This document shows, one piece after another, positions 24,751-33,070 of a DNA stretch of 64,000 nt. The notes under the pieces were generated by a model. That model was not told the origin of the DNA. It searched no databases and saw nothing but the letters and a program-made list of their open reading frames with translations. This DNA is from an uncultured Bacteroidales bacterium (GTDB lineage: Bacteria > Bacteroidota > Bacteroidia > Bacteroidales > UBA932), in the NCBI GenBank assembly GCA_944326355.1, contig CALVDO010000005.1:62001-126000 (forward strand). The letters run 5' to 3'. The position numbers were made by a program, and so were the translations under genes. Position 1 is the stretch's first letter; each line of letters begins with the position of its first letter.

Positions 24751-25629
24751 ATGCTGCGGTCGAACGAGGCTCTTCTGAAGAGTTATGCCGGCTATCTTAG
24801 GCTGGAACGTGCGATGTCACCGAATACGGTGGCATCGTATCGTTCTGACGTGTCCTTCTTTCTTGAGTCCGTCGATTATCCGGTCGAGACCGCCACTTCC
24901 GACATGGTCTCGGACTATATCGCCTCGTGTTCGCGTCTTTCCGGCCGTTCTCAGGCCAGAACCTTGAGCGCCATGCGCTCGTTCTTCAATTTTCTTCTTC
25001 TGGAGGGGCTGGTTTCGGAAAACCCGTGTGACGGGATAGATTATCCCAAGATCGGAAGGCATCTGCCCGACGTGCTTTCGGAGGATGAGGTGAGTGCCGT
25101 GATAGGTTCGGTAGACACTTCTTCATGGATCGGACTGAGGGACAGAGCCATCCTTGAGGTGCTGTATGGCTGTGGACTGAGAGTCTCCGAGGCTGTGGGG
25201 CTCGGAATATCCGACGTCTTTTTCGATGAGGACTTTGTCCGTGTCACGGGAAAGGGAGACAAGCAGAGGGTTGTGCCTCTGGGAGGCATGGCTAAAGAGG
25301 CCGTCCTCAACTATCTCTCCGAGAGGCCGGCGCCTGACGGAGCGGACAGCGATGACATCCTCTTCCTCAACCGCTACGGCAGGAAGCTGAGCCGCATCTC
25401 GGTATTCAACATGATAAAGAGGCAGACCCTTGCCGCAGGCATAATGAAAGACGTCTCTCCGCATACGTTCAGGCATTCATTCGCCACCCATCTCATAGAG
25501 CATGGCGCCGATCTTCGCGCAGTACAGGAAATGCTCGGACATGAAAGCATACTGACTACGGAGATCTATACCCATATCGACAGCTCGTCGTGGCAGTCGG
25601 ACATCCTGTCGCATCACCCGAGAATGTGA
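24751..25629 (+). CDS. xerD: Site-specific tyrosine recombinase XerD-like
   Basis: A 292-residue recombinase with the SAM-like core-binding domain (about 1-90) and the catalytic domain (about 105-285). The catalytic set is complete: R144 (GLRVSE), K168, H238-xx-R241 (HTFRHSF), H264 (LGHESI) and nucleophile Y273 (IYTHID). Length and motif spacing fit chromosomal XerD, which resolves chromosome dimers at dif. It is 5 bp behind the DPP III gene, with no integrase-type context, att duplication or cargo, so a housekeeping role is favoured over a mobile element. Confidence 0.9.
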   Translation: MLRSNEALLKSYAGYLRLERAMSPNTVASYRSDVSFFLESVDYPVETATSDMVSDYIASCSRLSGRSQARTLSAMRSFFNFLLLEGLVSENPCDGIDYPKIGRHLPDVLSEDEVSAVIGSVDTSSWIGLRDRAILEVLYGCGLRVSEAVGLGISDVFFDEDFVRVTGKGDKQRVVPLGGMAKEAVLNYLSERPAPDGADSDDILFLNRYGRKLSRISVFNMIKRQTLAAGIMKDVSPHTFRHSFATHLIEHGADLRAVQEMLGHESILTTEIYTHIDSSSWQSDILSHHPRM

Positions 25630-25658
25630 GCGGTACGGAGGCGGTCAGTCCGGAATGA

Positions 25659-25681
25659 GACCGGTCTTCCTGAAGACGGTC
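25659..25681. terminator. Hairpin between convergent xerD and tdk
   Basis: GACCG-g-TCTTC pairs with GAAGA-CGGTC around a CT loop. It overlaps the tdk stop and may end both transcripts. No long T-run is present. Confidence 0.5.
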
Positions 25682-26255
25682 AGTCTTCCGCCTTGCCTAC
25701 AGCCTTGTTATAGCAGCGTCTGCATAGCGGTTCGTACACGTCCTTCTCGCCGAGGACGACGAGACCCTCTTCGGAGGACAGCCTGTGGGATCTGTTGGCC
25801 AGACTGCCGCATTTGACGCATATGGCGTGGACCTTCTGCACATCCTCGGCGACGGCCATCAGGGCCGGCATGGGACCGAACGGCTTTCCGGAGAAGTCCG
25901 TGTCAAGGCCGGCTATTATCACCCTCACGCCCCGGTCTGCCAGATTCTGCGCCACTTCGACTATCGTGTCGTCGAAAAACTGTGCCTCATCGATGCCCAC
26001 GACGTCTATGTCGCTGGAAAGCAGAAGCATGCTTGCGGGAGAGTCGATCGGGGTGGACGGAATGCTGTGCAGGTCATGCGATACGACCTGGTCTTCAGAG
26101 TATCTGACGTCCACCGACGGCTTGAATATCTCGACTTTGAGATTTGCGAACTGTGCTCTTCTGAGACGCCTGATCAGCTCTTCGGTCTTGCCTGAGAACA
26201 TGGATCCGCATATCACTTCGATCCCACCCGCTTTTTTTGCGTTTTCTGAAAACAT
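25680..26255 (-). CDS. tdk: Thymidine kinase (type II)
   Basis: A 191-residue salvage enzyme that phosphorylates thymidine. The P-loop is GSMFSGKT, the Walker B-like region [13 protein letters not shown], and the lasso/zinc domain has CVKCG and CRRC cysteine pairs. YEPLCRRCY ends the protein. A longer frame open to 26414 runs through the promoter, so the Met at 26255 is chosen. The predicted promoter at 26340 gives a leader of about 80 nt that overlaps in antisense with the leader of the divergent neighbour. Confidence 0.96.
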   Translation of the reverse strand: MFSENAKKAGGIEVICGSMFSGKTEELIRRLRRAQFANLKVEIFKPSVDVRYSEDQVVSHDLHSIPSTPIDSPASMLLLSSDIDVVGIDEAQFFDDTIVEVAQNLADRGVRVIIAGLDTDFSGKPFGPMPALMAVAEDVQKVHAICVKCGSLANRSHRLSSEEGLVVLGEKDVYEPLCRRCYNKAVGKAED

Positions 26256-26260
26256 TTCTG

Positions 26261-26268
26261 TATTTTTG
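26261..26268 (+). promoter_or_regulatory. Bacteroidetes -7 box for the acidic protein operon
   Basis: TATTTTTG on the plus strand, perfect TAnnTTTG, only 6 bp from the tdk start codon. Its gene starts at 26356. Confidence 0.6.
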
Positions 26269-26339
26269 TCCTGTTTATAATTCTTGTCGTGAATCCGGAT
26301 TCGCGCATGAACTGCCGTCAGGTCTGACGCCGGGCGACG

Positions 26340-26347
26340 CAAAGATA
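26340..26347 (-). promoter_or_regulatory. Bacteroidetes -7 box for tdk
   Basis: TATCTTTG on the minus strand, perfect TAnnTTTG, 9 bp from the ATG of the rightward gene. It and the box at 26261 face each other. Confidence 0.6.
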
Positions 26348-26355
26348 ATGCTTTT

Positions 26356-27069
26356 ATGGAAAAATCGCATAAGGAACTTCTGGATGAAATGTCCTCCCTC
26401 CTCGCCTCGCTCAAGGAGGGGGTTTCTGCGCTTGAGCGTAAACTTTCTGAGTTGCAGTCCTCTTCCTTCGTCTATGATATGAATGACATCTTTAATGATG
26501 CCGAGGCTCTTTCCGACGGCATTGCCGAGCCGGCCGCCGCGCCTGCCGAGGCTGAATCCGCCGAGGCTGAGTCTGTAGCGGCTGAGTCTGCAGAGCCTTC
26601 AGCCGCTGTCGGGCCTGACGGTCAGAATGAGGAAGACATGCCGGAAGAGATTTTCGAGTCCGAAGAGATTTTTCCGGAGTCTCAGGACATTTTTCAGGGT
26701 GGAGCGGATGATTCCGGGCCGGAGGCTCATTCTGGCTCGCGGCAGTCTCAGGAGGCTGAAGCGCCTGCCGAGCCGGTGTCCCCTACCGTGAAGGACAGGC
26801 TTTCGGAGAAGGAGGCCTGGCGCAAGGATATGCCCGGACAGCCGGTGAAGGATGTGCGCAGCGCGGTGTCTCTCAATGACAGGGCCCTGTTCATACATAC
26901 CATATTCAGGGAGGATCCCTTGCTCTTCAGTCGGACCGTCACCGAAATCAATGCGATGGACACTCTCGAACAGGTAGTGGACTATCTGAGCGCCAATTTC
27001 CCGGAGTGGGACATGGATTCGGATCTTGTGTACCGTTTCATGATGGCCGTCCGTAGAAAAGTCAGATGA
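26356..27069 (+). CDS. Acidic low-complexity protein, function unknown
   Basis: A 237-residue cytoplasmic protein, not recognised. Residues 1-40 form a coiled-coil-like helix ([23 protein letters not shown]). Residues 50-155 are a strongly acidic Ala/Glu/Ser/Pro-rich linker, probably disordered. The C-terminal 80 residues are an ordered helical domain ([21 protein letters not shown]...[31 protein letters not shown]). Bacteroidales genomes carry similar proteins of unknown role. It sits 13 bp before rsmI and shares its transcript. A coiled coil, a linker and a folded domain suggest an oligomeric scaffold or adaptor, but this is inference only. Confidence 0.75.
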   Translation: MEKSHKELLDEMSSLLASLKEGVSALERKLSELQSSSFVYDMNDIFNDAEALSDGIAEPAAAPAEAESAEAESVAAESAEPSAAVGPDGQNEEDMPEEIFESEEIFPESQDIFQGGADDSGPEAHSGSRQSQEAEAPAEPVSPTVKDRLSEKEAWRKDMPGQPVKDVRSAVSLNDRALFIHTIFREDPLLFSRTVTEINAMDTLEQVVDYLSANFPEWDMDSDLVYRFMMAVRRKVR

Positions 27070-27082
27070 ACCGTAATACAAG

Positions 27083-27802
27083 ATGAATAAGGAAAAAAAG
27101 TTCAGTAGGGAGGAAGGCGGACAAGGGGCGGGGATGCTGTATATCGTCCCTACTCCGGTCGGGAATCTCGAAGACATGACTTTCAGGGCGGTGAACGTGC
27201 TCCGCTCGGCGGATCTGATTCTTGCCGAGGACACCCGGACAAGTTCAGTGCTCATGAAGCACTACGATATACACGTCAGAATGGAGTCCCACCACAAGTT
27301 CAATGAACACAGGACGGTGGAGCTCCTCAAGGAGCGTATTCTCTCCGGTCTGAACGTGGCTCTGGTCAGTGATGCCGGTACGCCGGGCATTTCCGATCCG
27401 GGTTTCCTCCTTGTGAGGACCTGCTCCGAAGCCGGGATAGAAGTCCGTACACTTCCCGGGGCGACGGCACTGATTCCGGCAGTGGTCACGTCCGGCTTTC
27501 CGTGCGACAGATTCTGCTTCGAAGGTTTCCTCCCGGTGAAGAAGGGGCGTCAGACCCGTCTCAGGGAACTGGCTGCGGAGCCAAGGACAATGGTCTTTTA
27601 CGAGTCTCCATACAGGCTGGTGCGTACTCTGGAGCAGTTTGCCGAGCACTTCGGAGCCGAGAGACGCTGCTGTGTTTCGCGCGAGATCTCAAAGCTGCAC
27701 GAGGAGCATCGCCGCGGCACTCTTGCCGAGGTGGCCGCATGGTATCGAGAGCATGAACCTAAAGGAGAAATAGTAATAACAGTGGAAGGTATGCCGGCAT
27801 GA
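27083..27802 (+). CDS. rsmI: 16S rRNA (cytidine1402-2'-O)-methyltransferase
   Basis: A 239-residue tetrapyrrole-methylase-fold enzyme that 2'-O-methylates C1402 in the decoding centre. Hallmarks are LYIVPTPVGNLEDMTFRA, LAEDTRTS, SDAGTPGISDPGFLL and PGATALIPAVVTSGFP. The family usually starts near the Met at 27134 (MLYIVPTP); the upstream Met at 27083 adds 17 hydrophilic residues, so the true start may be the later one, which has GGGGCGGGG just upstream. It is between the acidic protein and the HhH protein on the same strand. Confidence 0.94.
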   Translation: MNKEKKFSREEGGQGAGMLYIVPTPVGNLEDMTFRAVNVLRSADLILAEDTRTSSVLMKHYDIHVRMESHHKFNEHRTVELLKERILSGLNVALVSDAGTPGISDPGFLLVRTCSEAGIEVRTLPGATALIPAVVTSGFPCDRFCFEGFLPVKKGRQTRLRELAAEPRTMVFYESPYRLVRTLEQFAEHFGAERRCCVSREISKLHEEHRRGTLAEVAAWYREHEPKGEIVITVEGMPA

Positions 27803-27823
27803 TGAGGGGTTGAGCCGTGCATT

Positions 27824-28813
27824 ATGAAAACTTCTGAAAAGGGAGGACGGAAAAGGTTTTCCGCCTCATTTGTCATGGGAGTCGTCTCCCTTGTGTTTCT
27901 GGTGATTGGCTATCAGAGCGCTCTGCTCCTGCACAAGTCGGCCGTCTTGACAATTTTGTCCAACAGGGACAGGCCTGACACCGTCTTTGTCGCGTCAGAA
28001 GGACAGGATGCCCTTCCGGACGGAGCCTCTCCGGATATGCCGGACGGGGCTTACTCCGCAGCAGCTGACATCGGATCCGGAAACGCATCTCCGGCAGCGA
28101 CAGGAATGAGGACGGTCGGACGCCGTGAGTCTCCTCATGAGCCTGCCGTCATGGCCGTCAGGTCGGCATCGCGGGCGACGGCCGTAGAAAGTTTCGCATT
28201 CGATCCCAACACTGTGTCCATTCATGACCTCATCCGTCTCGGCTTTACGGAGAAGCAGGCCGTATCGATTGACAATTACAGGAAGAAGGGAGGTCGTTTC
28301 AGGCGAAAGACCGACTTCGCGAGGTCTTTCGTCGTCGCGGATTCGGTCTACAGACGGCTTGAACCTTATATAGAGATACCTCTCGTGGATCTCAATCTGG
28401 CGGATTCGGCTGCATTTGACGCTTTGCCGGGCATCGGAGGATATTTCGCGTCAAAGATGGTGGAGCACAGACGGCGGCTCGGCGGCTCTTATTCCCATCC
28501 TGAGCAGCTGATGGACATCTGGAGGTTCGACAGGGAGAAGTACGATGCGCTTGCGGACCTTGTCGAGGTGAATCCGCACCATGTCAGGCCATACGGGCTG
28601 TGGACGCTGCCGGAAGACTCGCTTCGTCTGCATCCGTACATAGGAAACTTTGCCGTGGCGCACGGCATCGTGCTCTTCAGAGAAAACAATCCTGTCGGAG
28701 AGTGGTCTGTCGCTGCCCTTGAAAAGGCCGGGGTTCTGAGCATGGAGGCGGCTTCAAAACTTTCCCGCTGCGTCATTGCCGCTCCGTCGGACGGGCTGTC
28801 CGCAGTGCCGTAA
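27824..28813 (+). CDS. Membrane-anchored helix-hairpin-helix (ComEA-like) protein
   Basis: A 329-residue protein with one transmembrane segment at about residues 12-36 (FVMGVVSLVFLVIGYQSALLL), a variable linker to about 120 and tandem HhH DNA-binding modules. The first is DPNTVSIHDLIRLGFTEKQA, the second DLNLADSAAFDALPGIGGYFASKMVEHRR. The second has the ComEA-like LPGIG hairpin. A third degenerate module lies near 235-300. ComEA-type proteins bind DNA outside the inner membrane during uptake, but no other competence genes are in view. It lies 21 bp after rsmI. Confidence 0.82.
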   Translation: MKTSEKGGRKRFSASFVMGVVSLVFLVIGYQSALLLHKSAVLTILSNRDRPDTVFVASEGQDALPDGASPDMPDGAYSAAADIGSGNASPAATGMRTVGRRESPHEPAVMAVRSASRATAVESFAFDPNTVSIHDLIRLGFTEKQAVSIDNYRKKGGRFRRKTDFARSFVVADSVYRRLEPYIEIPLVDLNLADSAAFDALPGIGGYFASKMVEHRRRLGGSYSHPEQLMDIWRFDREKYDALADLVEVNPHHVRPYGLWTLPEDSLRLHPYIGNFAVAHGIVLFRENNPVGEWSVAALEKAGVLSMEAASKLSRCVIAAPSDGLSAVP

Positions 28814-28850
28814 AGGCATGGCGTATGGACCGCCGTTCCTGTGCCGAGCC

Positions 28851-28892
28851 GGATCAGAAGCAGCTGGAGCCGGATCAGAAGCAGCTGGAGCC
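28851..28892. repeat. Perfect 21-bp tandem duplication across the PurF-like stop
   Basis: Two adjacent identical 21-bp units (28851-28871 and 28872-28892). On the coding strand the unit holds the last residues Gly-Ser-Ser-Cys-Phe and TGA, so an in-frame second copy of the C-terminus and stop follows the real stop. Confidence 0.92.
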
Positions 28893-30284
28893 GTCGAAGC
28901 AATGGGTGCAGACCTGACACTTAGGCAGGCCGATGGCCTCTATCAAAGTTTCTATCGTGTTGAACTTTAGTGAGGTGAGACCGAGCTTGGCGGCGATGGC
29001 GTCCACGAGCCTCTGATATTCGGGAGAGCCGGTCGTGGCATATTTCTCCAGATTCTTGTCGGGGTCTCCTTCAAACTCATTTATGATTCTTCTCGAGATC
29101 AGCTCCAGATCCGTCTTGGAGGCGGAGAAGCCGATGAAAGGACAGCCGTAGATGAGTGGAGGACAGCCTATCCGTATATGTACTTCCTTAGCCCCGTATT
29201 CGAAGAGGACGCGCACGTTGTCTCTGAGCTGTGTGCCTCTGACTATCGAGTCGTCGCAGAATATGATGCGCTTTCCGTCAAGCATCGCCCTGTTCGGAAT
29301 GAGCTTCATCTTGGCAACGAGGTTTCTGCGCTCCTGATTGCTCGGGGTGAAGCTCCTCGGCCATGTAGGGGTGTATTTCACTACGGCGCGGTGGTACGGG
29401 ACGCCCTTCCCCTCTGCGTATCCGAGAGCCTGTCCTACGCCTGAGTCAGGTATGCCGCAGATGCAGTCCACGTCGGAATTGTCCTGAAGCCCCATCTTGT
29501 AGCCGCTTCTGAAGCGTACCTCCTCTACATTGCGGCCTTCGTAGCTCGATGTCGGGAATCCGTAATATACCCAGAGGAAGGAGCAGATCTGCATCTTCTT
29601 CTCAGGAGCACGCATCTGGACGACCTTGTCGGGATATATTCTCACGATTTCACCAGGTCCGAGGTATCTGTCGATCTCGAAGTCGAGGTTCGGAAAGCTG
29701 CAGGATTCGCTCGTGGCAGCATAGGCCCCTTCCTTGCGGCCGAGTACAATCGGTGTCCTGCCGTATTTGTCTCTTGCCGCGATGATTCCGTCCTCAGTGA
29801 GGATGAGCATTGAGCATGAGCCCTTTATCGTGCGGAACACATTTTCTATGCCGTCCGTGAAATCCTTTCCCTGAATGATCAGAAGAGCTATCATCTCCGT
29901 CTGGTTGGTCCCTCCGGAACTGAGCTCGGCGAAATGCTTGTTGCCGGCGAGCAGCTTCTCCTCAATCTCCTTCATGTTCACTATTTTAGCTACAGTGACA
30001 ATCGCGAACTTGCCGAGGTGTGAATTGATGACTATCGGCTGAGGGTCAGTGTCGCTGATCACTCCGATTCCCGATGTCCCGCCGCTGAATTTGTCGAGCT
30101 CGTCCTCGAACTTGCTTCTGAAATAGTCGCTCTGGAGGTTGTGAATGGATCTCTGGAAGCCTTCATCCTCGCTGTAGGTGGCCAGTCCGCCACGTTTTGT
30201 GCCCATGTGGGAATTGTAGTCTGTCCCGTAGAAAAGGTCATTTATGCATTTGCGCTTCGATATGGTCCCGAAAAAACCGCCCAT
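28875..30284 (-). CDS. PurF-like amidophosphoribosyltransferase paralogue lacking the N-terminal Cys
   Basis: A 469-residue protein with both PurF domains: an Ntn glutaminase-like domain (about 1-235) and a phosphoribosyltransferase domain with the PRPP loop IIFCDDSIVRGTQLRD (340-354). True PurF has Cys as the N-terminal nucleophile (CGV/CGI). Here the protein begins MGGFFGTISK, so the nucleophile is absent and glutamine hydrolysis is not expected. The C-terminus carries a compact cysteine group (C456, C459, C462, C468) that could bind a metal or Fe-S centre. Such paralogues appear in Bacteroidetes beside a conventional PurF. It has its own -7 box and a duplicated C-terminal end. Confidence 0.85.
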   Translation of the reverse strand: MGGFFGTISKRKCINDLFYGTDYNSHMGTKRGGLATYSEDEGFQRSIHNLQSDYFRSKFEDELDKFSGGTSGIGVISDTDPQPIVINSHLGKFAIVTVAKIVNMKEIEEKLLAGNKHFAELSSGGTNQTEMIALLIIQGKDFTDGIENVFRTIKGSCSMLILTEDGIIAARDKYGRTPIVLGRKEGAYAATSESCSFPNLDFEIDRYLGPGEIVRIYPDKVVQMRAPEKKMQICSFLWVYYGFPTSSYEGRNVEEVRFRSGYKMGLQDNSDVDCICGIPDSGVGQALGYAEGKGVPYHRAVVKYTPTWPRSFTPSNQERRNLVAKMKLIPNRAMLDGKRIIFCDDSIVRGTQLRDNVRVLFEYGAKEVHIRIGCPPLIYGCPFIGFSASKTDLELISRRIINEFEGDPDKNLEKYATTGSPEYQRLVDAIAAKLGLTSLKFNTIETLIEAIGLPKCQVCTHCFDGSSCF

Positions 30285-30348
30285 TGTCAGATCCTTTTTT
30301 GTTCATGAAAAGCCGCATTCTGAAATCATGCGATTCCGGAATACGGCG

Positions 30349-30356
30349 CAAAAGTA
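30349..30356 (-). promoter_or_regulatory. Bacteroidetes -7 box for the PurF-like gene
   Basis: TACTTTTG on the minus strand, perfect TAnnTTTG, 64 bp upstream of the ATG. Confidence 0.65.
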
Positions 30357-30394
30357 CAAAAAGTTTTATAAATTCATCGGCCGGCGTTTTTGAA

Positions 30395-31819
30395 TTATCT
30401 CATGAATATCCTGACGAGTTTTTCCTTAAGGGCGGTATATGGCCGGTAGCGCATTGGCGGATCAGGAAAGAACGGACGTTCCACGATGCTTTTCAGGTGG
30501 GAGAAAGTGTCGAATCCGTATTTCCCGTGATAGTTTCCCATGCCGCTTTCACCTGTTCCCCCGAACGGAAGCGACTCTGTGACAAGGTGCATCACGGTAT
30601 CGTTCACGCATCCGCCTCCGAAGCGCAGTCTCCGGAGAATGTCGTTCTTCGTGCCTGCGTCTCGTGTGAACACATAGGCGGCGAGAGGTTTCGGATTGCC
30701 GTCGACCTGTCTTATGACGTCTTCAATGTCTCCGTATGTCAGTACGGGCAGAAGCGGGCCGAAGATTTCTTCCGTCATTATCCTCAGTCCCATGTTTTTT
30801 TCATCAGTCATTCTGCCCAGACGGATTATCGTCGGCTCGATCTTCAGACTGTCGGCGTCGCGCCGTCCTCCGAATATCGTGCATTCATGGGAACCTCCTG
30901 TGCATTCGTCCAGCATGGCTGAGATGCGGTCGAAATGTCTCCTGCTGACGATTTTCCCGTAATCCGGGTCATCAAGGGGGCTGTCGCCGCACATTTTTCT
31001 GACCTGTCTCCTGCAGGCCTCGACAAAGGCGTCAGCGATGTCCTCGTGTACCATGACATAGTCCGGCGCCACGCAGGTCTGGCCGCAGTTGAGGCATTTC
31101 CCGAATATTATTCTCGCTGCGGAGACCTCCGGGTCGGCCGTCCTGTCCACTATCACGGGGCATTTCCCTCCAAGCTCCAGAGTGACGGGGGTAAGATGGA
31201 CCGCGGCCTTTTCCATCACGATCCTGCCGACGGCCGACCCTCCGGTGAAGAATATGTAGTCGAATTTCCTCTCGAGAAGCCCTGCGGTCATCTCCGCATC
31301 GCCTTCAATGACAGTCACAAGCTCCTCAGGGAAGACCTCTTGCATAATGCTTCTGATGATGGCGGAGGTGGCGGGGGAGTGCTCGCTCGGCTTGAGCACG
31401 GCAGTATTGCCTGCCGCTACGGCGCTGACGAGCGGGGCGACGCAAAGCAGGAACGGGTAGTTCCATGGACTGATTATCAGCACATTCCCGTAAGGCTCCG
31501 GAATGATGCGGCATCTTGACGGAAAAAGGGCAAGCGGCGGCTGCGCTCTTCTGGGTCTTGCCCATTTCCGCAGGCCGGCTTTCGCGCAGGAAAGTTCCGA
31601 GAGCACCATCCCGATTTCAGTCATGTAGGCCTCCTGCCTGCATTTCCCGAGATCCTCCTTCAGCGCTCCGGCTATCTGGGACTCACGCCTGAGCAGCGTC
31701 TCCCTGAGCCGTTTCAGACAGTCCAGCCTGTAAGCCGGAGAGAGAGTCTTTCCGCTGCGGAAAAACTCTCTCTGCTTCTTCAGGATTTCCGTAATCCGTG
31801 TCTCTGATTCGGTCGTCAT
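30395..31819 (-). CDS. Aldehyde dehydrogenase, ALDH3-like
   Basis: A 474-residue NAD(P)-dependent dehydrogenase of the short ALDH3 type. The catalytic Cys is in NCGQTCVAPDY, the general-base Glu in LELGGKCPVIVD, the Rossmann loop is FTGGSAVGRIVMEKAA and the late motif is EEIFGPLLPV. The protein ends SHLKSIVERPFFPDPPMRYRPY, typical of membrane-associated fatty aldehyde dehydrogenases, although no strong C-terminal anchor is present. It starts 18 bp after the recA stop and is probably in the same transcript. The physiological aldehyde is unknown. Confidence 0.92.
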   Translation of the reverse strand: MTTESETRITEILKKQREFFRSGKTLSPAYRLDCLKRLRETLLRRESQIAGALKEDLGKCRQEAYMTEIGMVLSELSCAKAGLRKWARPRRAQPPLALFPSRCRIIPEPYGNVLIISPWNYPFLLCVAPLVSAVAAGNTAVLKPSEHSPATSAIIRSIMQEVFPEELVTVIEGDAEMTAGLLERKFDYIFFTGGSAVGRIVMEKAAVHLTPVTLELGGKCPVIVDRTADPEVSAARIIFGKCLNCGQTCVAPDYVMVHEDIADAFVEACRRQVRKMCGDSPLDDPDYGKIVSRRHFDRISAMLDECTGGSHECTIFGGRRDADSLKIEPTIIRLGRMTDEKNMGLRIMTEEIFGPLLPVLTYGDIEDVIRQVDGNPKPLAAYVFTRDAGTKNDILRRLRFGGGCVNDTVMHLVTESLPFGGTGESGMGNYHGKYGFDTFSHLKSIVERPFFPDPPMRYRPYTALKEKLVRIFMR

Positions 31820-31837
31820 TGTAGCTGTCCGCCGCCG

Positions 31838-32866
31838 TCAGTCCTTCACCTCGTTGAGCGCTTCCCTGATCTTGGCCTCGATCTCGTCGCAGAGCTCCAC
31901 GTTGTCGGTGAGAAGCTGCTTCACGGCCTCGCGTCCCTGTGCGAGCTTCGAGTCGTTGTAGCTGAACCATGAGCCGCTCTTTCTGATGATCTCGAATTCG
32001 ACGCCGAGGTCAATCACTTCTCCCACGTGCGAGATGCCCTCTCCGAAGACGATGTCGAACTCCGCCTTCTTGAAAGGGGGCGCGAGCTTGTTCTTGACGA
32101 TCTTGACCCTCGTCCTGTTGCCGAGCGCCTCTTCTCCGTCCTTGATCTGAGTCGTCCTGCGAACGTCCACGCGCACGGATGCGTAGAACTTGAGCGCGTT
32201 TCCTCCCGTGGTCGTCTCCGGATTGCCGAACATCACCCCGATCTTGTCCCTGAGCTGGTTGATGAAGATGCAGCAGGTGTTTGTCTTGCTGATGCTTGCA
32301 GTGAGCTTTCTGAGGGCCTGGCTCATGAGCCGTGCCTGAAGTCCCATCTTGGCGTCTCCCATCTCTCCCTCGATCTCCGCCTTTGGAGTGAGCGCCGCCA
32401 CGGAGTCGATGACGATGATGTCTATCGCGCCCGACCTGATGAGGCTCTCCGCTATCTCAAGGGCCTGCTCTCCGTTGTCAGGCTGCGAGATCAGGAGCGA
32501 ATCGAGATCCACTCCGAGATTTTTGGCGTAGGTCCTGTCGAATGCGTGCTCGGCGTCGATTATCGCTCCGGTGCCGCCGAGCTTCTGCGCTTCGGCTATG
32601 GCGTGGATGGCCAGCGTCGTCTTTCCGCTGGACTCCGGCCCGTATATTTCGACTACTCTTCCCCTCGGATAGCCGCCTATCCCCAATGCGTGATCCAGTG
32701 CGATCGAACCGCTCGGAATCACTGAGACGTCCTCGTTGGCCTTCGCTCCGAGAGGCATGACGATGCCTTTCCCGTAGTCCTTCTCCAGCTTGTCGATCGT
32801 GGCCTGCAGCGCCTTCAGCTTCGCGGCTTTCACATCCGTCCCTTCTTTTTCTGTCTCTTTTGCCAT
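31838..32866 (-). CDS. recA: Recombinase A
   Basis: A 342-residue RecA of normal length. Walker A is GPESSGKTT (76-84), Walker [11 protein letters not shown], the L2 region contains [17 protein letters not shown], and the C-terminal domain is complete. RecA forms filaments on single-stranded DNA for recombination and triggers self-cleavage of LexA/UmuD proteins. A perfect -7 box lies about 85 bp upstream and an 8-bp inverted repeat lies in the leader. The umuDC operon at 49.4 kb is its likely partner in damage tolerance. Confidence 0.98.
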   Translation of the reverse strand: MAKETEKEGTDVKAAKLKALQATIDKLEKDYGKGIVMPLGAKANEDVSVIPSGSIALDHALGIGGYPRGRVVEIYGPESSGKTTLAIHAIAEAQKLGGTGAIIDAEHAFDRTYAKNLGVDLDSLLISQPDNGEQALEIAESLIRSGAIDIIVIDSVAALTPKAEIEGEMGDAKMGLQARLMSQALRKLTASISKTNTCCIFINQLRDKIGVMFGNPETTTGGNALKFYASVRVDVRRTTQIKDGEEALGNRTRVKIVKNKLAPPFKKAEFDIVFGEGISHVGEVIDLGVEFEIIRKSGSWFSYNDSKLAQGREAVKQLLTDNVELCDEIEAKIREALNEVKD

Positions 32867-32924
32867 AGATGTTGTGTTTAACTGTTTCTAATGCGGCCCG
32901 CCCTCCTTCCTGATCCTTCTTCCG

Positions 32925-32951
32925 GTCTCCGGCAGACTGACGGCCGGAGAC
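32925..32951. promoter_or_regulatory. Inverted repeat in the recA leader
   Basis: GTCTCCGG-N11-CCGGAGAC is a perfect 8-bp inverted repeat touching the last base of the recA -7 box. It could be an operator overlapping the start of transcription or a leader hairpin. Confidence 0.5.
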
Positions 32952-32958
32952 AAAGTTA
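32951..32958 (-). promoter_or_regulatory. Bacteroidetes -7 box for recA
   Basis: TAACTTTG on the minus strand, perfect TAnnTTTG. Confidence 0.7.
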
Positions 32959-32995
32959 TGGAAAAAACCTGATTTATCTTACCATTATTTTTGTT

Positions 32996-33003
32996 TAATT
33001 TTG
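32996..33003 (+). promoter_or_regulatory. Bacteroidetes -7 box for rlmN
   Basis: TAATTTTG, perfect TAnnTTTG; a second perfect match, TATTTTTG, lies at 32986-32993. Both precede rlmN and diverge from the recA promoter. Confidence 0.6.
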
Positions 33004-33010
33004 CCGTGTC

Positions 33011-33070
33011 CAATGGAGGGACGGAATGAGGACCAGATATTCAATGGAGGAGACGGAATGAAGACCAGAC
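33011..33070 (+). repeat. Duplicated translation initiation region of rlmN
   Basis: CAATGGAGG..GACGGAATGA.GACCAGA occurs at 33011-33036 and 33042-33068 with one insertion and one substitution. Each copy contains a Shine-Dalgarno-like GGAGG and an ATG (33026 and 33058); only the second ATG opens the rlmN frame. Confidence 0.85.

Noticed and set aside
24751..25629. Mobile-element integrase
   Set aside because: Length and motifs fit housekeeping XerD; no att repeats, cargo or transfer genes lie nearby.
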